Assembly: GCA_017860455.1 (NCBI GenBank)
Contig: JAGDMF010000014.1
Coordinates: 1 to 55,134, forward strand
Reading direction: 5' to 3'
Length of the DNA: 55,134 nucleotides
Origin: Bacteroidota bacterium
Lineage (GTDB): Bacteria > Bacteroidota > Bacteroidia > Bacteroidales > WCHB1-69
The notes beneath the pieces are model-generated. The model saw nothing but the letters and a program-made list of their open reading frames with translations, did no database searches and was not told the origin of the DNA. The position numbers were made by a program, and so were the translations under genes. Positions 52,709 to 55,134 of this stretch are shown one piece after another (the stretch's first letter is position 1; each line of letters begins with the position of its first letter).

Positions 52709-53257
52709 TCAGAAAAGAGAATTTTCAGTTTTACTAATTTCTCTTTTATTTTCATCTAAATCGTTATCATATTTAAGTGACATATATACACGATCTTCCA
52801 ATAAGTTGTGCCCATTTAATGCTAAGCTAGCCAGTTCATCACATCTTTCGTTTTCAGGATGACCATTATGACCTTTTATCCAATGGAATATCACTTTTTG
52901 TTGTTCAGATATAAGAGTTAGAAGCCTATCCCACAAATCGGGATTGAGTGCTTTTACCCCTTTCGATTTATACCAATTTTTTGATTTCCATTTTAATGCC
53001 CACCCATTTGTAATTCCATCAACTACATACCTGGAGTCTGTATAAATATGGACAATAGATTTGGTTTTGAGCCTTTCTAATCCATAAATTACACCCATAA
53101 GTTCCATTCTATTGTTTGTTGTCAATTTATAACCTTGACTAAACTCCTTTTTCTTTCCTTTGTATGACATAACAACTCCAAATCCCCCTTTTCCTGGATT
53201 AGGTTCAGCTCCCCCATCTGAATAAAGATTAATTTCCGGTATTTCTTCCCAACTCAT
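52709..53257 (-). CDS. rnhA: Ribonuclease HI
   Basis: 182 residues; the core is the usual 150 or so with a charged C-terminal tail of about 30 ('KYDNDLDENKREISKTENSLF'). It cleaves the RNA strand of RNA:DNA hybrids. Catalytic set present: Asp14 ('LYSDGGAEPNPGKGG'), Glu52 ('NNRMEL'), Asp74 ('YTDSRYV'), His130 ('IKGHNGH') and Asp140 ('ERCDELA'). The basic handle 'WALKWKSKNWYKSKGVK' is also present. It lies between two copies of a structured small-RNA gene in the same orientation; the upstream copy's terminator ends 53 nt before the ATG. No -7 box is seen in that gap, so its own promoter is unclear. The C-terminal tail has no counterpart in the E. coli enzyme. Confidence 0.95.
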   Translation of the reverse strand: MSWEEIPEINLYSDGGAEPNPGKGGFGVVMSYKGKKKEFSQGYKLTTNNRMELMGVIYGLERLKTKSIVHIYTDSRYVVDGITNGWALKWKSKNWYKSKGVKALNPDLWDRLLTLISEQQKVIFHWIKGHNGHPENERCDELASLALNGHNLLEDRVYMSLKYDNDLDENKREISKTENSLF

Positions 53258-53310
53258 ATCTATTTATGTTTTTATTTATCCTTTTAAATGGTTTTGTTTT
53301 TACTTAATTG

Positions 53311-53435
53311 AAAAAAACCTCTACAACACCCACTGGAACTACAATCCAATTTACTTGTAAAGGTTTAATCCGATGGAGTACCCCGAAGGACTTTCATCAC
53401 ACACGATTAATCACGTGGCTAGTCAAAAAATGACG
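53311..53435 (-). ncRNA. Structured small RNA, copy 2 (upstream of rnhA)
   Basis: Minus strand: -7 box TATCTTTG (53439-53446), then CCCCGTCATTTTTTGACTA as in copy 1, CACGTGATTAATCGTG (same stem, different loop), and a changed middle helix GATG..CATC around AGTCC-TTCG-GG. The terminator stem is AAACCTTTACAA / TTGTAGAGGTTT: the single change from copy 1 turns a U-A pair into U-G and keeps pairing. The inner hairpin is TTGG-ATTGTAGTT-CCAG, with changes on both arms compared with copy 1 and an identical loop. Differences therefore sit where structure is preserved. It could also act as a leader or attenuator for rnhA, but copy 1 has no gene downstream. Confidence 0.72.
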
Positions 53436-53438
53436 GGG

Positions 53439-53446
53439 CAAAGATA
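53439..53446 (-). promoter_or_regulatory. -7 box for small RNA copy 2
   Basis: Minus strand TATCTTTG directly before CCCCGTCA; a TTG lies 22 nt further upstream, near the expected -33 position. Confidence 0.65.
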
Positions 53447-53463
53447 ATGTTTTTTTATTTACT

Positions 53464-53705
53464 TAATGCAACCCCATTCGATGTGAAAAGTCGGCAGACA
53501 GCAGACGGCGGTCTGCAGACTTGCTCAGTTGAAAAGGAAGTCAATTTTGTAGATTTCATTCACATGCAACCCCGTTCGGGGTTGTGGTTTGTTTAGGGAA
53601 TATCATTCATCCGTAAGCTGCGCAAGCTTGCATACGGTTATTCACATGCAACCCTGCGGGTTGAACGGACTTCAGAAAAGACAACAGACTGCAGACGAGT
53701 ATTTT
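53464..53705. repeat. REP-like palindrome cluster 3
   Basis: Contains GTCTGCAGACTTGCTCA (also about 24957), GCAACCCCGTTCGGGGTTG (53566-53584), and CCGTAAGCTGCGCAAGC..ATACGG (53611-53637), which is the exact 27-nt reverse complement of 51612-51638. ACATGCAACCCTGCGGGTTG follows. The composite equals an inverted copy of 51585-51655. 53706-53795 is AACGTCGAAC-type low-complexity DNA. Confidence 0.78.
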
Positions 53706-53800
53706 AAAGGATTTCGTCGAACTTCGAACGTTTAACCTCTAACTTTTAACGTCGAACATTTAACGTCGAACTTCTCCTGTCCCCCGTCACCAGTCACCAA

Positions 53801-53985
53801 GCCCCGCATTAGGCCGGAAGCGAGAAAGCCCGCAAAGGTAGAAGCCGTAGTGATGCAGGGAGTAAAAGAGCGAGCCTGTGAGCTCCTTTTACGACCATGC
53901 AGTCACTCGGCTTATACCTGCGGACTTGAAGCGGGAGGCCGACGGCACCAGCGGGGATTGTGGGTTGGTTGGTGCCGGAATGCCC
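53801..53985 (-). repeat. GGGCATTCC interspersed repeat, copy D
   Basis: Inverse orientation: GGGCATTCC at 53985 reading leftward to CTAATGCGGGGC at 53801. Shares CAAGTCCGCAG, GGAGCTC and GCGGGCTTTC with copy A. It ends 20 nt from the stop of the minus-strand gene at 54006. Confidence 0.75.
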
Positions 53986-54005
53986 AAAAAGATAAAAATT
54001 AAGAA

Positions 54006-54815
54006 CTAACGGTCTTTAAGATAGATCTTATTATCTTCCAGATTGTACTCCATATATTTGCCTATTGCGGGTGAATAAACAGAAAATTTTTCGATCCCAT
54101 ATAATGGAGCATATAACATAAATGTACAAATGTCAGTAGCGGTAATTAATGGAGTAGTTTTTATGTGGCTATGACTCATTTCAGTAACTTTATTTCCATC
54201 GAATGATGTCATTCCCGGGATCATTCGAGTATGAAATTTATTCCAATTTTCAATTTCTCCTTTTTTATTTGTGAAAAAAAGATAATCATTACCAAAAGGA
54301 ATTAGATCGTTTTGAGATGTTCCCATAATCATATACATTTTATATCCTTCTTCTATTGGGATTAATATGAAATTGGGACTATATCCTTCCGGAATGGTTA
54401 TTCCATATTTTTTGTCTGAAAGAGCATTAATAATAATTTCTCTAATTTTGATCAATTCTTTTTCACGTTTTGATAAACCTCTTTTATCTGTTTTAACAGT
54501 TGTTGGATTATTGAATTCATCTGTAAAAATATATTCAGCGATACAGTTATCCATTTTCTTTCCCAATATGATCACTTTAATTTCATCTTCATCTTTATAT
54601 ACAAAAAACCCACCGAACTCTTTTTTTAGTGTTCTATTTCCCATAGCTAAGTCTGTTGATACCCAGGCTGCTTTTTCATATTGGTATAGCAGATTTCCTT
54701 CAACTAAAATGGAGTCGAGTTGAATTTGTAATACAGCTTCAGTCGTGTCAATGGTTTGGGCATAAATCATTCCTGTAAACAAATAAATAAAAAGAAATAA
54801 TAATATTTTTTTCAT
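54006..54815 (-). CDS. Secreted protein of unknown function
   Basis: 269 residues with a clean signal peptide (MKKILLFLFIYLFTGMIYA, cleavage before Gln20). No sorting domain and no lipobox, so probably periplasmic. The mature part is mixed alpha/beta: 'NLLYQYEKAAWVSTDLAM', 'EDEIKVIILGKKMDNCIAEYIF', a basic helix 'GLSKREKELIKIREIIINAL', 'GYKMYMIMGTSQNDLIPFGNDYLFFTNKKGEI' and 'MSHSHIKTTPLITATDICTFMLYA'. I do not recognise a family. The conserved-looking 'SHSHIK' with 'TATDICTF' could be a metal or active site, but this is only an impression. It has its own -7 box at 54904. Two unpaired Cys. Confidence 0.8.
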   Translation of the reverse strand: MKKILLFLFIYLFTGMIYAQTIDTTEAVLQIQLDSILVEGNLLYQYEKAAWVSTDLAMGNRTLKKEFGGFFVYKDEDEIKVIILGKKMDNCIAEYIFTDEFNNPTTVKTDKRGLSKREKELIKIREIIINALSDKKYGITIPEGYSPNFILIPIEEGYKMYMIMGTSQNDLIPFGNDYLFFTNKKGEIENWNKFHTRMIPGMTSFDGNKVTEMSHSHIKTTPLITATDICTFMLYAPLYGIEKFSVYSPAIGKYMEYNLEDNKIYLKDR

Positions 54816-54903
54816 AATAAATAATTTAAGTTGATAATTATAATGAAAATGAGTCTATGGTTGAATCTCTATGATTCTTTTTTAGTAGGTTTTAAAAGTA
54901 TTG

Positions 54904-54911
54904 CAAAAATA
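54904..54911 (-). promoter_or_regulatory. -7 box for the secreted unknown protein
   Basis: Minus strand TATTTTTG, 88 nt before the ATG at 54815. Confidence 0.6.
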
Positions 54912-54927
54912 TAAAAAAATCATAATA

Positions 54928-54990
54928 ATCGTCCTTTGTCCTTAATAGCACACAGATGACACGGATTATACAGATTTGCACAGATTAATT
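54928..54990. repeat. GTCCTTTGTCC and CACAGAT-type word repeats
   Basis: CGTCCTTTGTCC followed by degenerate CACAGATGACACGGATTATACAGAT words, an interspersed low-complexity type similar in style to 41367-41400. No gene between 54816 and the window end. Confidence 0.5.
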
Positions 54991-55035
54991 TGTAGAATGG
55001 TTTAAAGGTTTAATTGTATTTCAACCTTTAACAGC

Positions 55036-55134
55036 GTAAGAAGTAAAAAGTAAGAAGTAAAAAGTAAGAAGTAAAAAGTAAGAAGTAAAAAGTAAGAAGT
55101 AAAAAGTAAGAAGTAAAAAGTAAGAAGTAAAAAG
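55036..55134. repeat. 14-bp tandem array (GTAAGAAGTAAAAA)n, runs off the window
   Basis: Seven nearly perfect units; related to the degenerate words at 25543-25612. The far end is not visible. Confidence 0.95.

Overview
The window looks like a low-GC chromosomal segment of a member of the Bacteroidota, probably an uncultured environmental lineage; rank below phylum is not resolved. Signs are: secreted proteins ending in type IX secretion (T9SS) type A sorting domains, sixteen -7 boxes of the Bacteroidota form TAnnTTTG placed in front of genes, a PPi-type phosphofructokinase, and a MurA with Asp in place of the fosfomycin-target Cys. I see no rRNA, tRNA, CRISPR array, prophage or intact insertion sequence.

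Layout. 1-16.5 kb: the 3' 14.9 kb of one giant gene for a cell-surface protein of about 50 Ig-like modules, then an OmpA-type outer-membrane protein. 16.6-19.8 kb: a translationally coupled acyl-CoA synthetase and cysS pair. 20-25.6 kb: an accessory zone with small secreted, lipoprotein and WG-repeat genes, a truncated gene running into a 42-bp tandem array, and several mobile-looking intergenic repeats. 25.6-47.2 kb: mostly minus-strand operons: TMTC-like TPR protein with nhaC; MarR-MATE-GshF; a serine-palmitoyltransferase-like enzyme with a ketoreductase; mfd; an FMN reductase; a SanA-like protein; a rifampin ADP-ribosyltransferase (arr); birA with recQ. Between these lies one plus-strand T9SS fibronectin protein. 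47.3-50.6 kb: plus-strand DUF4197-like lipoprotein, PPi-PFK and murA. 50.6-55.1 kb: a repeat-rich region whose only convincing proteins are rnhA and a secreted protein of unknown function.

The most interesting feature is a pair of about 125-nt RNA genes on both sides of rnhA (about 52557-52680 and 53311-53435, minus strand). Each has its own -7 box at the same place, a shared 5' hairpin, diverged middle helices, and a terminator hairpin whose sequence changes preserve pairing. Others are a continuous 21-bp phased array that changes unit sequence without losing phase, a four-copy intergenic repeat family in two subfamilies, a nested inverted-repeat element, and short tandem 'word' arrays that begin at or overlap stop codons.

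Functional links: the MarR-MATE-GshF operon carries Cys clusters at both ends and a three-half-site operator, which suggests thiol- or metal-responsive detoxification. The PLP enzyme and SDR pair probably make the sphingoid base of Bacteroidota sphingolipids. Two antibiotic-related traits (Arr and the MurA Asp) can be read directly. All functional calls come from reading the sequence by eye, without database searches.
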